From contig DATNIY010000050.1 in NCBI GenBank assembly GCA_035604195.1, positions 1-64,000 of the forward strand: a DNA stretch of 64,000 nucleotides, read 5' to 3'. The DNA comes from DATJLY01 sp035604195. Lineage in GTDB: Bacteria > Pseudomonadota > Alphaproteobacteria > ATCC43930 > CGMCC-115725. The notes beneath the pieces are model-generated. The model was not told the DNA's origin. It saw only the letters and a list, made by a program, of their open reading frames with translations, and did no database searches. A program made the translations under genes and the position numbers. Shown piece by piece: positions 55,295 to 63,622 of the stretch. Position 1 is the first letter of the stretch. The number at the start of each line of letters is the position of its first letter.

Positions 55295-56413
55295 TCACAC
55301 CCGCATCGGCATCAGGACGTAGAGCGCGCTCGCATCGGAAGTGTCGCGCACCACGGTCGGCGAGGCCGCGTCCGACATGGCAAAGCGCGCGCCCTCGCCC
55401 TCGATCTGATCCATGATGTCGAGGAGATAGCGCGCGTTGAAGCCGATCTCGATCCCCGGCGCGGTATAGCGCACCTCGATCTCCTCGGTGGCCGTGCCGT
55501 TCTCGGGGCTGGTCGCGGAGAGCGTGAGATTGCCGCGCTCGAGCGCCAGCTTCACTGCCCGGCTCTTCTCGCTCGAGATCGTGGAGACGCGGTCGACCGC
55601 CTCGGCGAAGGGCTTGCACTCGACCTCGAGGATGCGGTCGTTGCCGGTCGGGATGACGCGGTCGTAGTCCGGAAAGGTGCCGTCGATCAGCTTCGAGGTC
55701 AGCATCGTCGCGCCGAAGCCGAAACGGATCTTGGTGTCGGAGAGCGCGATGGCGACATCCTGGTCCAGCTCCTCGAGCAGCTTGCGCAGCTCGGTCACGG
55801 TCTTGCGCGGGACAATGACGCCGGGCATGCCGGCGGCACCCTCGGGCAGCGGAATCTCCATGCGGGCGAGCCGATGGCCGTCGGTCGCCACCGCGCGCAT
55901 CATCTGGACTTCGTTGCTCTTGGCGGAATGGAGATAAATGCCATTGAGATAGTACCGCGTCTCCTCGGTCGAGATGGCAAAGCGCGTGCGGTCGATGAGG
56001 CGGCGCAGATCCGCCGCCGCGAGCATGAAATTATAGGGCAGCTCGCCGCCCGCCATCAGCGGATAGTCCTCCGGCGGCAGACAGGCGAGGGTGAAGGTCG
56101 AACGGCCGGAGCGCAGGGTCATGCTGCCCTTGTCGGCGCCGGCGTCGAGTTCGACCTGCGCCCCTTCGCGCAGCTTGCGGATGATGTCGTAGAGCGTGTG
56201 CGCCGGGACCGTCGTGGCACCCTTCCGCGCGCTTTGCGCCGCCACCGTGGCGACCACTTCCAGATCCATGTCGGTGGCGGAGAGCGCGAGCTTGCCGTCA
56301 TCGGCGCGCAGCAGCACATTCGACAAGATCGGAATGGTGTTGCGCCGCTCGACGACGCTCTGCACGTGACCCAAGGCCCGAAGCAGGGCGGCACGTTCGA
56401 TGGTCAGTTTCAT
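55295..56413 (-). CDS. dnaN: DNA polymerase III beta subunit (sliding clamp)
   Basis: The beta clamp tethers DNA polymerase III. The 372-residue product has three repeated clamp domains and the typical MKLTIERAALLRALGHVQSVVERRNTIPILSNVLL start and LMPMRV end. ATG 56413 is chosen over an upstream extension. It is normally next to dnaA, but here the NRAMP and porin genes lie between them on the other strand. Confidence 0.97.
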   Translation of the reverse strand: MKLTIERAALLRALGHVQSVVERRNTIPILSNVLLRADDGKLALSATDMDLEVVATVAAQSARKGATTVPAHTLYDIIRKLREGAQVELDAGADKGSMTLRSGRSTFTLACLPPEDYPLMAGGELPYNFMLAAADLRRLIDRTRFAISTEETRYYLNGIYLHSAKSNEVQMMRAVATDGHRLARMEIPLPEGAAGMPGVIVPRKTVTELRKLLEELDQDVAIALSDTKIRFGFGATMLTSKLIDGTFPDYDRVIPTGNDRILEVECKPFAEAVDRVSTISSEKSRAVKLALERGNLTLSATSPENGTATEEIEVRYTAPGIEIGFNARYLLDIMDQIEGEGARFAMSDAASPTVVRDTSDASALYVLMPMRV

Positions 56414-56728
56414 GGTGGCGATTGACGCTCGTTGTTGGCGGGCTTGTCCGTCCCCAGACCCCTCTGGACACCGCCGCCGCACGGGCTGCCTCGGCCGGCG
56501 CGGAACGGGACGAAACTATAGCACAACGCCCCGCGAGATACAGCCGGGGCGGGCGGTCGCAGGGACACCGAGAGCGGCGCAAAAAAGTTGACTCGCCGCG
56601 GACGCGGGCTTATCTCTCGGCCGCTCACCACCGCGCCGCGGTGAGGAGCGCAGCGTAACCTTTGAGACGATGATGGACAGCCACCCTAGACGTGCCGCCG
56701 TCCTTGCCGCTCGCGCGGCGATGGCGGG

Positions 56729-56843
56729 GGCCTTCAGCAAAACGGACGCTCCCTGCGGCGCGCAGGGTGAAGCCAGGGTGGCCTGACCGACAAGGCCTCA
56801 CCGGTTCACCGCCAAGCCGCAGGCAGCGGAAGGAAGGTGAACC
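56729..56843 (+). promoter_or_regulatory. structured 5' leader (riboswitch-like), three stems
   Basis: Stem 1: CCCTGCG/CGCAGGG (56751-56767) within a GGC(C)TTCA/TGAAGCC stem. Stem 2: GGTGGCCT (56777-56784) pairs with AGGCCTCACC (56793-56802). Stem 3: GGTTCACC (56803-56810) pairs perfectly with GGTGAACC (56836-56843), enclosing a CCGC/GCGG hairpin and the AGGAAGG ribosome site of the short ORF. It matches no riboswitch class I can name; the downstream gene is a metal transporter. Confidence 0.45.
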
Positions 56844-57065
56844 ATGAGGGACATCCTCGCATTGGCGCTCATTCGGGCGGAGATGTGCCGAGCCTATGTC
56901 GTGGGCCGGCAAACGCCGGCGGCGTGTGCGGCCGGTAAGGTCGGCCAACGCGCCGCGGGCAAGGCTTTGCGCTCCATTCGGCGGATGCATCGTAGGCTCG
57001 CTGTCGCGGCGGAGCCGGGCCATCGGCGGATGGCGGCGTCGGAGCGCTCCGCTCCTCCTGACTGA
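56844..57065 (+). CDS. possible leader ORF (73 codons), uncertain
   Basis: An ATG directly after stem 3 has AAGGAAGGTGAACC upstream, a strong ribosome site. The 73-residue product is basic and Ala/Arg-rich with no recognisable family. It may be a translated leader that regulates the metal transporter, or chance coding in GC-rich DNA. It ends just before the hairpin at 57072. Confidence 0.3.
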   Translation: MRDILALALIRAEMCRAYVVGRQTPAACAAGKVGQRAAGKALRSIRRMHRRLAVAAEPGHRRMAASERSAPPD

Positions 57066-57071
57066 CGCGGT

Positions 57072-57106
57072 CCCGCGAATTTCACCCTCACGAAATTCGA
57101 GGCGGG
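57072..57106 (+). promoter_or_regulatory. strong hairpin before the NRAMP gene (attenuator-like)
   Basis: CCCGC plus GAATTTC (57072-57083) faces GAAATTC (57092-57098) and GCGGG (57102-57106), with an eight-base loop and a three-base bulge. No T run follows, so intrinsic termination is doubtful. It could mask the start of the NRAMP gene, or act as a pause site in a leader. Confidence 0.45.
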
Positions 57107-57173
57107 CGGCCTTGGCCGCGCCGCAGGGATCAAGGCGTCCCCATGGGTATGGGAGCCTTCGAGGAATTGCGTC

Positions 57174-58824
57174 ATGAGCATCAACGATACGCCGCTCGCC
57201 ATGGCCCCGCGCGGCGGGGCACAACTCGACCAAGCCCATATCGGCCCCATCCGCGGGGCGCTCGGCACCATCCACTTGGGCGACCACGGCCCCCGCAATG
57301 GCTGGTGGGCGCGGCTCAGAACGCTTCTCGCCATTCTCGGGCCGGGGCTCATCGTCATGGTCGGCGACAACGATGCCGGCGCTTTCAGCACGTACCCAGG
57401 CGGGGCAGGATTACGGCACCGCGCTGCTGTGGACGCGGCTGCTTCTGGTGCCGGTGCTCTACGTCAATCAGGAGATGGTCTTGCGCCTGGGCGCGGTCTC
57501 CGGCGTCGGCCATGCACGCCTCATCCTCGAGCGCTTCGGCCGGTTCTGGGGTGCCTTCAGCGTCATCGATCTTTTCGTACTCAGTGCGCTGACGATCGTC
57601 ACCGAGTTCATCGGCATCAGCCTGGCGCTCGACGTCCTGGGCCTATCCAGGCCGTGGGGAGTCATCGCCGCCGCGGTGCTGGTGATGGCCGCGGTGAGCA
57701 CCGGCAGCTTCCGCAGATTCGAGCGCGTCTCGCTCGTCCTGGTCGCCGGCAGCCTGCTGCTCATCCCGATTTTCCTTGCCATTCATCCGCCCCTCGGTGC
57801 CCTGGCGCGCGACTTCGTTGTGCCGACGATGCCGACGGACGGCGTGCTCAGCGAGGTCTTGCTGCTGATCATCGCCATCGTCGGCACGACCGTGGCGCCG
57901 TGGCAGCTGTTCTTTCAGCAGAGTTACGTCGTCGACAAGCGCATCACGTCGCGCTTCATCGCCTATGAGCGCATCGACCTCGGCATCGGCATCGGCCTCG
58001 TGATCATCGGCGCCGTCGCTTTGATGGCAGTCGCCGCCGCGACTTTCGCCAGCCGGCCCGAATACGGCAATTTCACGGATGCGGCCGGGGTCGCCGCGGG
58101 ATTGGCGCGGCATGTCGGGAGGTTTCCGGCGGTTCTCTTCGCGCTGGCGCTGATCGACGCCTGCGTCATCGGCGCCTCGGCGGTCTCGCTGGCGACCGCC
58201 TATGCCATCGGCGACGTGCTCTCGCTGCGGCATTCGCTGCGCCGCAAGCCGCGGGAAGCCAAGGCGTTTTACGCGGTGTATTGCGGCTTGATCGCGCTCG
58301 CCGTAGCGCTCGTGCTTGCTCCCGGGACACCTTTGGGTCTGCTGACCAACGCGGTCCAAGCGCTTGCCGGTGTGCTGCTGCCGAGTGCGACGGTCTTCCT
58401 CCTGCTGCTTTGCAACGATCGCGCGGTGCTCGGCCCGTGGGTGAATGGCCGCGCCCTCAATTTCTTCACCGGCGCGGTGATCGCCGTCCTGGTGATGCTG
58501 TCGGTCATCCTGACCGCCGCGGTCCTCTTTCCCGGGATCGGCGACCGGCAGATGCTCGCCGTCCTCATCGCGGGCGGCGCGCTCGCCATGCTGATCGCCG
58601 CGACCGCCTACGGCTTCGAGCACCGGCAATTCGGGGCGCAGCGCCTGGCGGCAAGCGACCGGGCGCAGCGTCACACCTGGCGCATGCCGCCGCTTGACGC
58701 CTTGCCGCCGGCGCGGCTCGGCGTGCTGAGCCGAGTCTGGCTCATTGTGCTGCGCGGGTATCTCATCGTCGCCGGCGGGCTGGTCCTGTTGCGGATCGCC
58801 GCGCTCGCCATCGGCTCGGGCTGA
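57174..58824 (+). pseudogene. NRAMP-family divalent metal transporter with a one-base frameshift
   Basis: The N terminus (from ATG 57174, GAGGAA before it) runs in one frame through ILGPGLIVMVGDNDAGAFSTY. From about 57395 the family sequence continues in the +1 frame as QAGQDYGTALLW, for about 11 membrane helices, to the stop at 58824. One extra base (or two missing) in the CCC at 57395-57397 explains the break. Restored, the product is about 550 residues with the DNDAG metal motif, so it is either a recent pseudogene or a sequencing error. NRAMP proteins import Mn2+ or Fe2+ with protons. Confidence 0.75.
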
Positions 58825-58907
58825 ACGGTCATCACGGTGAGATTGACGCGGGTTAGAAATTTGTCGCCGTGCGGGGATGGCGCCAGGGAAATGCGAAGGG
58901 GTGGCCG

Positions 58908-60254
58908 ATGACCAGAGCTAGGCCGCGCGGCTCGGCATTGCGGTTCTTCGCCGCGTTGGGGGCCCTCGCGGCGGCTCTGCCGCCCGCGAGCTATGGCGAG
59001 GACGCGGCCGCGCCGGAGGACTGGAGCATTCATTTCCAGCTCACCGGAATCTACCAAGGCTATCCCGCCTTCCACTCGCCCTACCAAGGGCCCAACAGCC
59101 TGTCGGGCGACACGCAGATCCGAGAGTCCGTGAGCGGCACGGCTTTTCTCGGCCGCCGGCTGCCGTGGCAGGGCGGCGAGCTCTATTTCAATCCCGAGTT
59201 CAATCAGGGCTTCGGTCTCAGCCATACGCTCGGGATCGACGGCTTCCCCAACGGCGAGGCCCAGAAGGTCGGGTTCGAAACGCCGAAGCCCAATGTGGCG
59301 CGGTTGTTCGTGCGACAGATTTTCGGCTTCGGCGGCGAGCAGGAGCACGTCGAGGACGATTTCAACCAGCTAGCGGGGTCGGTCGACGTCTCCCGGCTCA
59401 CGATCACGGCGGGAAAGATGGCGTTGCCCGACATCTTCGACAACAATCAATATGCGCACGATCCGCGCGTCGATTTCATGAACTGGAGCTTGTGGGAGGC
59501 CGCCGCTTGGGACTATCCGGCCGATGAGAAGGGCTTCACCGACGGTGTCGTGGTCGAACTGAACCAGAAGGATTGGGCGTTGCGCGGCGGCTGGGCCCTC
59601 GAGCCCAAGCTCCAGAACCAGCGCGACCTCGATCCTCGGTTTTTGAAGCGCTATGGGACGGTGGCCGAGCTGGAGACGCGGCATAAGTTGTGGGGCGAGC
59701 CCGGCAAGCTACGCTATCTCGTCTTCCTCAACCGGGCGCCGCAGGCCAACCTCGACCAGGTTGCGGCGGCGGCCGTGGCAACCGGGACGCCGGTCAATCC
59801 GCTACCGTTCCGAACGGATCACTGGAAGCTCGGCGCTGCGGTCAATCTCGAGCAATCCCTAACCGACGATCTCGGCATGTTCTCCCGTCTGAGCTGGAAT
59901 GACGGCAGGACCGAGGGCTGGTCCTTCACCGATATCGACCGCAGCCTGTCGGCGGGCCTTAGCCTCAAGGGCACACGCTGGGGCCGCGCCGCCGACACCG
60001 TCGGGCTGGCGGCGGCGGTCAATGCGCTCTCGAAGCCGGCGCGCAATTACTTCGCTGCCGGCGGGCTCGGCATTCTCGCCGGCGACGGGCGCCTCGATTA
60101 TGCCGCGGAGGGCATCGTCGAAGCCTATTACAGCATCGCCATCGCCGAGCCGGCGTCGCTGACCTTCGATTATCAGTTCGCCGCCAATCCTGCCTTCAAT
60201 CAAGACCGCGGCCCGGTCTCCATCCTCGCGGCGCGCCTGCACCTCGAGTTCTGA
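58908..60254 (+). CDS. OprB-family carbohydrate-selective porin
   Basis: The 448-residue product has a signal peptide (residues 1-30, cut SYG-ED) and a beta-barrel outer-membrane pattern ending in a C-terminal LHLEF aromatic residue. Segments such as WSIHFQLTGIYQGYPAFHSPYQGPNSL and NPEFNQGFGLSHTLGIDGFPNGEAQKVG are typical of OprB proteins, which pass sugars or ions. AAGGGGTGG precedes ATG 58908. It follows the NRAMP gene by 83 bp on the same strand and may form a metal-linked uptake pair with it. Confidence 0.85.
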   Translation: MTRARPRGSALRFFAALGALAAALPPASYGEDAAAPEDWSIHFQLTGIYQGYPAFHSPYQGPNSLSGDTQIRESVSGTAFLGRRLPWQGGELYFNPEFNQGFGLSHTLGIDGFPNGEAQKVGFETPKPNVARLFVRQIFGFGGEQEHVEDDFNQLAGSVDVSRLTITAGKMALPDIFDNNQYAHDPRVDFMNWSLWEAAAWDYPADEKGFTDGVVVELNQKDWALRGGWALEPKLQNQRDLDPRFLKRYGTVAELETRHKLWGEPGKLRYLVFLNRAPQANLDQVAAAAVATGTPVNPLPFRTDHWKLGAAVNLEQSLTDDLGMFSRLSWNDGRTEGWSFTDIDRSLSAGLSLKGTRWGRAADTVGLAAAVNALSKPARNYFAAGGLGILAGDGRLDYAAEGIVEAYYSIAIAEPASLTFDYQFAANPAFNQDRGPVSILAARLHLEF

Positions 60255-60259
60255 TGGCC

Positions 60260-61663
60260 TCAGGTCTCGAGCATGCGGCGCAGGAGCTCGATGTCTTCGG
60301 CGAGCGTGCGGTCGGCGGCCCGGAGCTCTTCGATCTTGCGCACCGCGTGCATGACCGTCGTGTGATCGCGCCCGCCGAACTTGCGGCCGATCTCCGGCAG
60401 CGAGCGCGGGGTCAGTTGCTTGCAGAGATACATCGCCACCTGCCGCGGGCGCGCCACGGCGCGGGCGCGGCGGGCCGAATGCATGTCCGCCAGGCGGATG
60501 TTGTAATGCTCGGCGACGCGCTTCTGGATCTCGTCGATGGTGACCCGGCGGTCGTTCGCCCGCAACAGATCGTGCAGCACGTCCTGCGCGGTCTCCATGG
60601 CGATCGGGCGGCCGACCAGTTGCGTGTGGGCATAAATTCGGTTGAGCGCGCCTTCGAGTTCGCGGACGTTCGAGGTGATCTTGTGCGCCAGGAATTCCAG
60701 CACCTTCGCCGGGACCTGAAGCTTCGATTGTTCCGCCTTGGCCTGCAGGATGCCGAGCCGCAGCTCGTAGGTCGTGGGGTGGATGTCGGCGACGAGGCCC
60801 CAGCCGAGGCGGGAGCGCATGCGCTCCTCCAAGCCCTCGAGATCGGTCGGCGACTTGTCGGCGGAGATGATGATCTGCCGGTTCTGGTCGACCAGCGCGT
60901 TGAAAGTGTGGAAGAACTCCTCTTGGGTCGACTCCTTGCCACTGATGAACTGCACGTCGTCGATCATCAGCACATCGACCGAGCGGAATAGCTCCTTGAA
61001 GGCCATAGTGTCCTTGAAGCGCAGCGCCCGGATGAACTGGTACATGAATTTCTCGGCCGAGAGGTAGATCACCTTGCTGGCCCGGTTGTGCTTGCGGATA
61101 TGCCATGCAATGGCATGCATGAGATGGGTCTTGCCGAGTCCGACCCCGCCATAAAGGAAGAGCGGGTTGAACGGCACCTTGCGGCTGGGCTCGGCCGAGG
61201 CCTCGGCGACGCGGCGTGCGGCGGCATGGGCAAGTTCGTTGGGCTTGCCGACGATGAAGTTCTCGAAGGTGAAGCGCGGATCAAGCGGCGCGCTGATGTC
61301 CTTCTCCTCGGAGCCGTCCGCGCTCTCGCGCGGCGCGGGATACGCCGACGGCTGGGTCCCGGGAGCGGGGGCGGCGGGGGCGGCGGGTGCCGCCGTCTCG
61401 CTGATGAGGATGTCGACGGCCATCACCGTCGGGTCCTCCGTATTCCACAGTGCGCGAATGCGGTCGCTATAATGTTGCGCCACCCAGTCGCGTAGAAAGC
61501 GCGTCGGCACCGCGATGCGCACGCGGCCGGCCTTGACCTCGTGCAAAGTCATCGACCTGAGCCAGCTGCGATAGGCGGCGTCGCCGAATTCCTCGCGCAG
61601 GCGGGCGCGAACCCGCGCCCATTGCCCCTGCGTGTCGAACCTGCGGCCTGAGGCCTCCGCCAT
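60260..61663 (-). CDS. dnaA: chromosomal replication initiator protein DnaA
   Basis: DnaA binds the origin and opens it. The 467-residue product has domain I (residues 1-75), a Pro/Ala-rich linker, the AAA+ domain with Walker A GGVGLGKTHLMHAI near residue 160 and Walker B LMIDDVQFI, and domain IV with the DNA-binding GGRDHTTVMHAVRKIE near 430. ATG 61663 fits. The gene is followed on the same strand by dnaN only after the inserted NRAMP and porin genes. Confidence 0.97.
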   Translation of the reverse strand: MAEASGRRFDTQGQWARVRARLREEFGDAAYRSWLRSMTLHEVKAGRVRIAVPTRFLRDWVAQHYSDRIRALWNTEDPTVMAVDILISETAAPAAPAAPAPGTQPSAYPAPRESADGSEEKDISAPLDPRFTFENFIVGKPNELAHAAARRVAEASAEPSRKVPFNPLFLYGGVGLGKTHLMHAIAWHIRKHNRASKVIYLSAEKFMYQFIRALRFKDTMAFKELFRSVDVLMIDDVQFISGKESTQEEFFHTFNALVDQNRQIIISADKSPTDLEGLEERMRSRLGWGLVADIHPTTYELRLGILQAKAEQSKLQVPAKVLEFLAHKITSNVRELEGALNRIYAHTQLVGRPIAMETAQDVLHDLLRANDRRVTIDEIQKRVAEHYNIRLADMHSARRARAVARPRQVAMYLCKQLTPRSLPEIGRKFGGRDHTTVMHAVRKIEELRAADRTLAEDIELLRRMLET

Positions 61664-62142
61664 CGCGGTCACTCTGCGTACATCCGCGTCGCGCGGCTTG
61701 TCGCGTGACGCAGCGTTGTGCCGCAATCCTGTCGCTGATCAGCCGCCATGTCGGATATCGCTTTCACAACGCCCCCCGCACGCATTTCACATCGACCCGC
61801 CCATCCTTTCCGACAACGGCGGCGCGAAGGCCAGGCGTTACTTGGCCTGCTGTTCTAACGTCGCGCTTGATCGCCAGCCGCTAAAGGCTTGTCGCATTAG
61901 ACGCACATGGCGCTCGGCACGTCGCAATTTTTCTGAGAAGCACCCCCGTTGGATCGGCGCTTGAAAACTCTACCTTCCACGGTCGGTGAAAGGCAATATG
62001 AAGGAAAGGTGAACTCGAAAATTTTTTTGCATCGCGGCAGCGATGCCACGCCGCGCCGGCGCGCTGTGCGCGAATTTGATCGGCAAAAACAAGAAAGGCC
62101 GCGGCATTCCGCCACGGCCTCGCGCTAAGACGGAGAATTCTT
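61664..62142. other. intergenic region between rpsT and dnaA
   Basis: These 479 bp hold the rpsT terminator (62083-62120) and the upstream region of dnaA. A seven-base T run lies near 62017-62023, with mildly AT-rich flanks. No DnaA boxes matching TTATNCACA and no convincing promoter were seen, so an origin is not claimed. Confidence 0.6.
62083..62120 (-). terminator. Rho-independent terminator of rpsT
   Basis: On the minus strand the stem AGGCCG-(T)-GG / CC-(C)-CGGCCT, one mismatch and seven-base loop, is followed by TTTCTTGTTTTTG. It lies 22-60 bp after the rpsT stop. Confidence 0.85.
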
Positions 62143-62403
62143 CTACAACGTCTTGATGCGCGCAGAGAGCCGCGAGATTTTGCGCGCCACCGTGTTCTTG
62201 TGCAGCACGCCTTTGCTGACGCCGCGCTGCAGTTCCGGCGCGGCGGCGGCGAAGGCCAAGCGCGCTCCCTCCTTGTCGCCTGCGGCGATCGCGGTCTCGA
62301 CTTTCTTCACGAAGGTGCGAATGCGGCTTTCGCGCGCGCGGTTCCGCATCGTGCGGCTCTCGGTCTGGCGGATGCGCTTTTCCGCCGAAGGATGATTGGC
62401 CAT
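62143..62403 (-). CDS. rpsT: 30S ribosomal protein S20
   Basis: The 86-residue product is the helical, basic S20 (MANHPSAEKRIRQ start, RNRARESRIRTFVKKVE and NTVARKISRLSARI), which stabilises 16S rRNA helices in the 30S body. It has its own promoter and terminator, so it is a single transcription unit beside dnaA, as in many Alphaproteobacteria. Confidence 0.97.
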   Translation of the reverse strand: MANHPSAEKRIRQTESRTMRNRARESRIRTFVKKVETAIAAGDKEGARLAFAAAAPELQRGVSKGVLHKNTVARKISRLSARIKTL

Positions 62404-62438
62404 CGATGACCTTCTGATACGGCGACGGGAAGGCGGCG

Positions 62439-62467
62439 TATATATAGAGCGACGCTCGCCGCGTCAA
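62439..62467 (-). promoter_or_regulatory. sigma-70 promoter of rpsT
   Basis: On the minus strand TTGACG (62467-62462), exactly 17 bp, TATATA (62444-62439). Both hexamers score 5 of 6 against consensus, and the start lies about 30 bp before the rpsT ATG. Confidence 0.8.
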
Positions 62468-62482
62468 GCGTGCCGCGCCGCC

Positions 62483-63259
62483 TCACTCGTTGGTGAAGCG
62501 GGGCTTGCGCTTCTCGACGAAGGCGGCCATGCCTTCCTTCTGGTCCGCCGTGGCGAAGAGCGAATGGAAGAGCCGGCGCTCGAAACGCACGCCCTCGGCG
62601 AGCGTCGTCTCATAAGCACGGTTCACCGCCTCCTTCGCCATCAGCACCGAGGGGCGCGACAGCGCCGCGATCTGCGTCGCCATCTTGATCGCTTCCTCGA
62701 CGAGCTTGTCGGCCGGCACGATGCGGCTGACGAGGCCGCTCCTCTCGGCCTCGGCGGCATCCATCATGCGGCCGGTGAGGATCATGTCCATCGCTTTCGC
62801 CTTGCCGACGAAGCGGGTCAGGCGCTGCGACCCGCCGGCGCCGGGGATGACGCCGAGATTGATCTCGGGTTGGCCGAATTTGGCGGTGTCGGCGGCGATG
62901 ATGGTGTCGCACATCATCGCCAACTCGCAGCCGCCGCCCAGCGCGAAGCCCGCCACCGCGGCGATGACCGGCTTCCGGCACGTCGTCACCCGCTCCCAAC
63001 TTTTGGTCACGAAATCCGCGAGATAGACATCGACGAATCCCCGGCTCTGCATCTCCTTGATGTCGGCGCCGGCGGCGAACGCCTTGTCGGAACCGGTCAG
63101 CACGATGGCGCCGATTGCGGCGTCGGCCTCGAAGGCGTCGAGCGCCTCGCCCACTTCGCGGACGAGGGCATCGCACAGCGCATTCATTGCCTTCGGCCGG
63201 TTGAGGGCAATGAGGCCCACCGCGCCGCGCGTCTCGACGAGGATGTTGCTGTAGGTCAT
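62483..63259 (-). CDS. enoyl-CoA hydratase
   Basis: This crotonase-fold enzyme hydrates trans-2-enoyl-CoA in fatty-acid or related degradation. The 258-residue product has the oxyanion-hole segments AFAAGADIKEM near residue 62 and ALGGGCELAMMCD near 108, the first catalytic Glu in GCELAM near 112, and the second Glu in PEINLGVIPGAGGSQRL near 132. It overlaps the upstream small gene by four bases (ATGA). Its location beside mutM and rpsT is the usual alphaproteobacterial one. Confidence 0.94.
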   Translation of the reverse strand: MTYSNILVETRGAVGLIALNRPKAMNALCDALVREVGEALDAFEADAAIGAIVLTGSDKAFAAGADIKEMQSRGFVDVYLADFVTKSWERVTTCRKPVIAAVAGFALGGGCELAMMCDTIIAADTAKFGQPEINLGVIPGAGGSQRLTRFVGKAKAMDMILTGRMMDAAEAERSGLVSRIVPADKLVEEAIKMATQIAALSRPSVLMAKEAVNRAYETTLAEGVRFERRLFHSLFATADQKEGMAAFVEKRKPRFTNE

Positions 63260-63609
63260 TTCGGCTCCTGTTGCGGCGAAAGGGTGAATCCGACGGTAAG
63301 GTTGCCGTCGCGGCCGCGAAAATCGATGCGCAGCAGCTCGGCGCCGCGCTGCCAGCGATCGGCGCCGCTCCGTGCCCAGCCGAGCTGCGGCAGGCTCGCG
63401 GCATAGAATGCTTCTACTTTCTCACGGCTCAGCGCGCCGCGCGCCCGAGCCTCGACGATGCGGCCCTCGGGCTTGTCGAAGACCAGCGTGCCCTCGGCGA
63501 TGGCGACGAGCCCCGGCATCAACGGCAAATCCTCGGTGCCGGCGACGAAATCGTCGGCCCGTGCGGCGCTCGCCAGGAGCAGCAGCGCGAGGAGGAGGAA
63601 GCGCGGCAT
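63256..63609 (-). CDS. small exported protein, unknown
   Basis: The 117-residue product has a signal peptide (residues 1-18, cut ARA-DD) and a compact domain with GLVAIAEGTLVFDKPEGRIVEARARG and FYAASLPQLGWAR. It resembles a small conserved alphaproteobacterial family often next to enoyl-CoA hydratase and mutM, but I cannot name it. It lies between mutM and the hydratase, overlapping the hydratase by four bases. Confidence 0.75.
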   Translation of the reverse strand: MPRFLLLALLLLASAARADDFVAGTEDLPLMPGLVAIAEGTLVFDKPEGRIVEARARGALSREKVEAFYAASLPQLGWARSGADRWQRGAELLRIDFRGRDGNLTVGFTLSPQQEPK

Positions 63610-63622
63610 CGCCCCATTATCC

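Larger units (their letters stand above)
56414..57173. other. long intergenic region between dnaN and the NRAMP gene
   Basis: This 760-bp gap holds the divergent promoters of dnaN (minus) and the NRAMP/porin genes (plus). From 56729 on it is rich in inverted repeats, listed separately, with one short possible leader ORF at 56844. No perfect DnaA boxes (TTATNCACA) were seen. Confidence 0.6.

Noticed and set aside
61664..62142. Chromosome origin beside dnaA
   Set aside because: No clear DnaA boxes or clustered GATC/GANTC patterns seen; in Alphaproteobacteria the origin often lies elsewhere.
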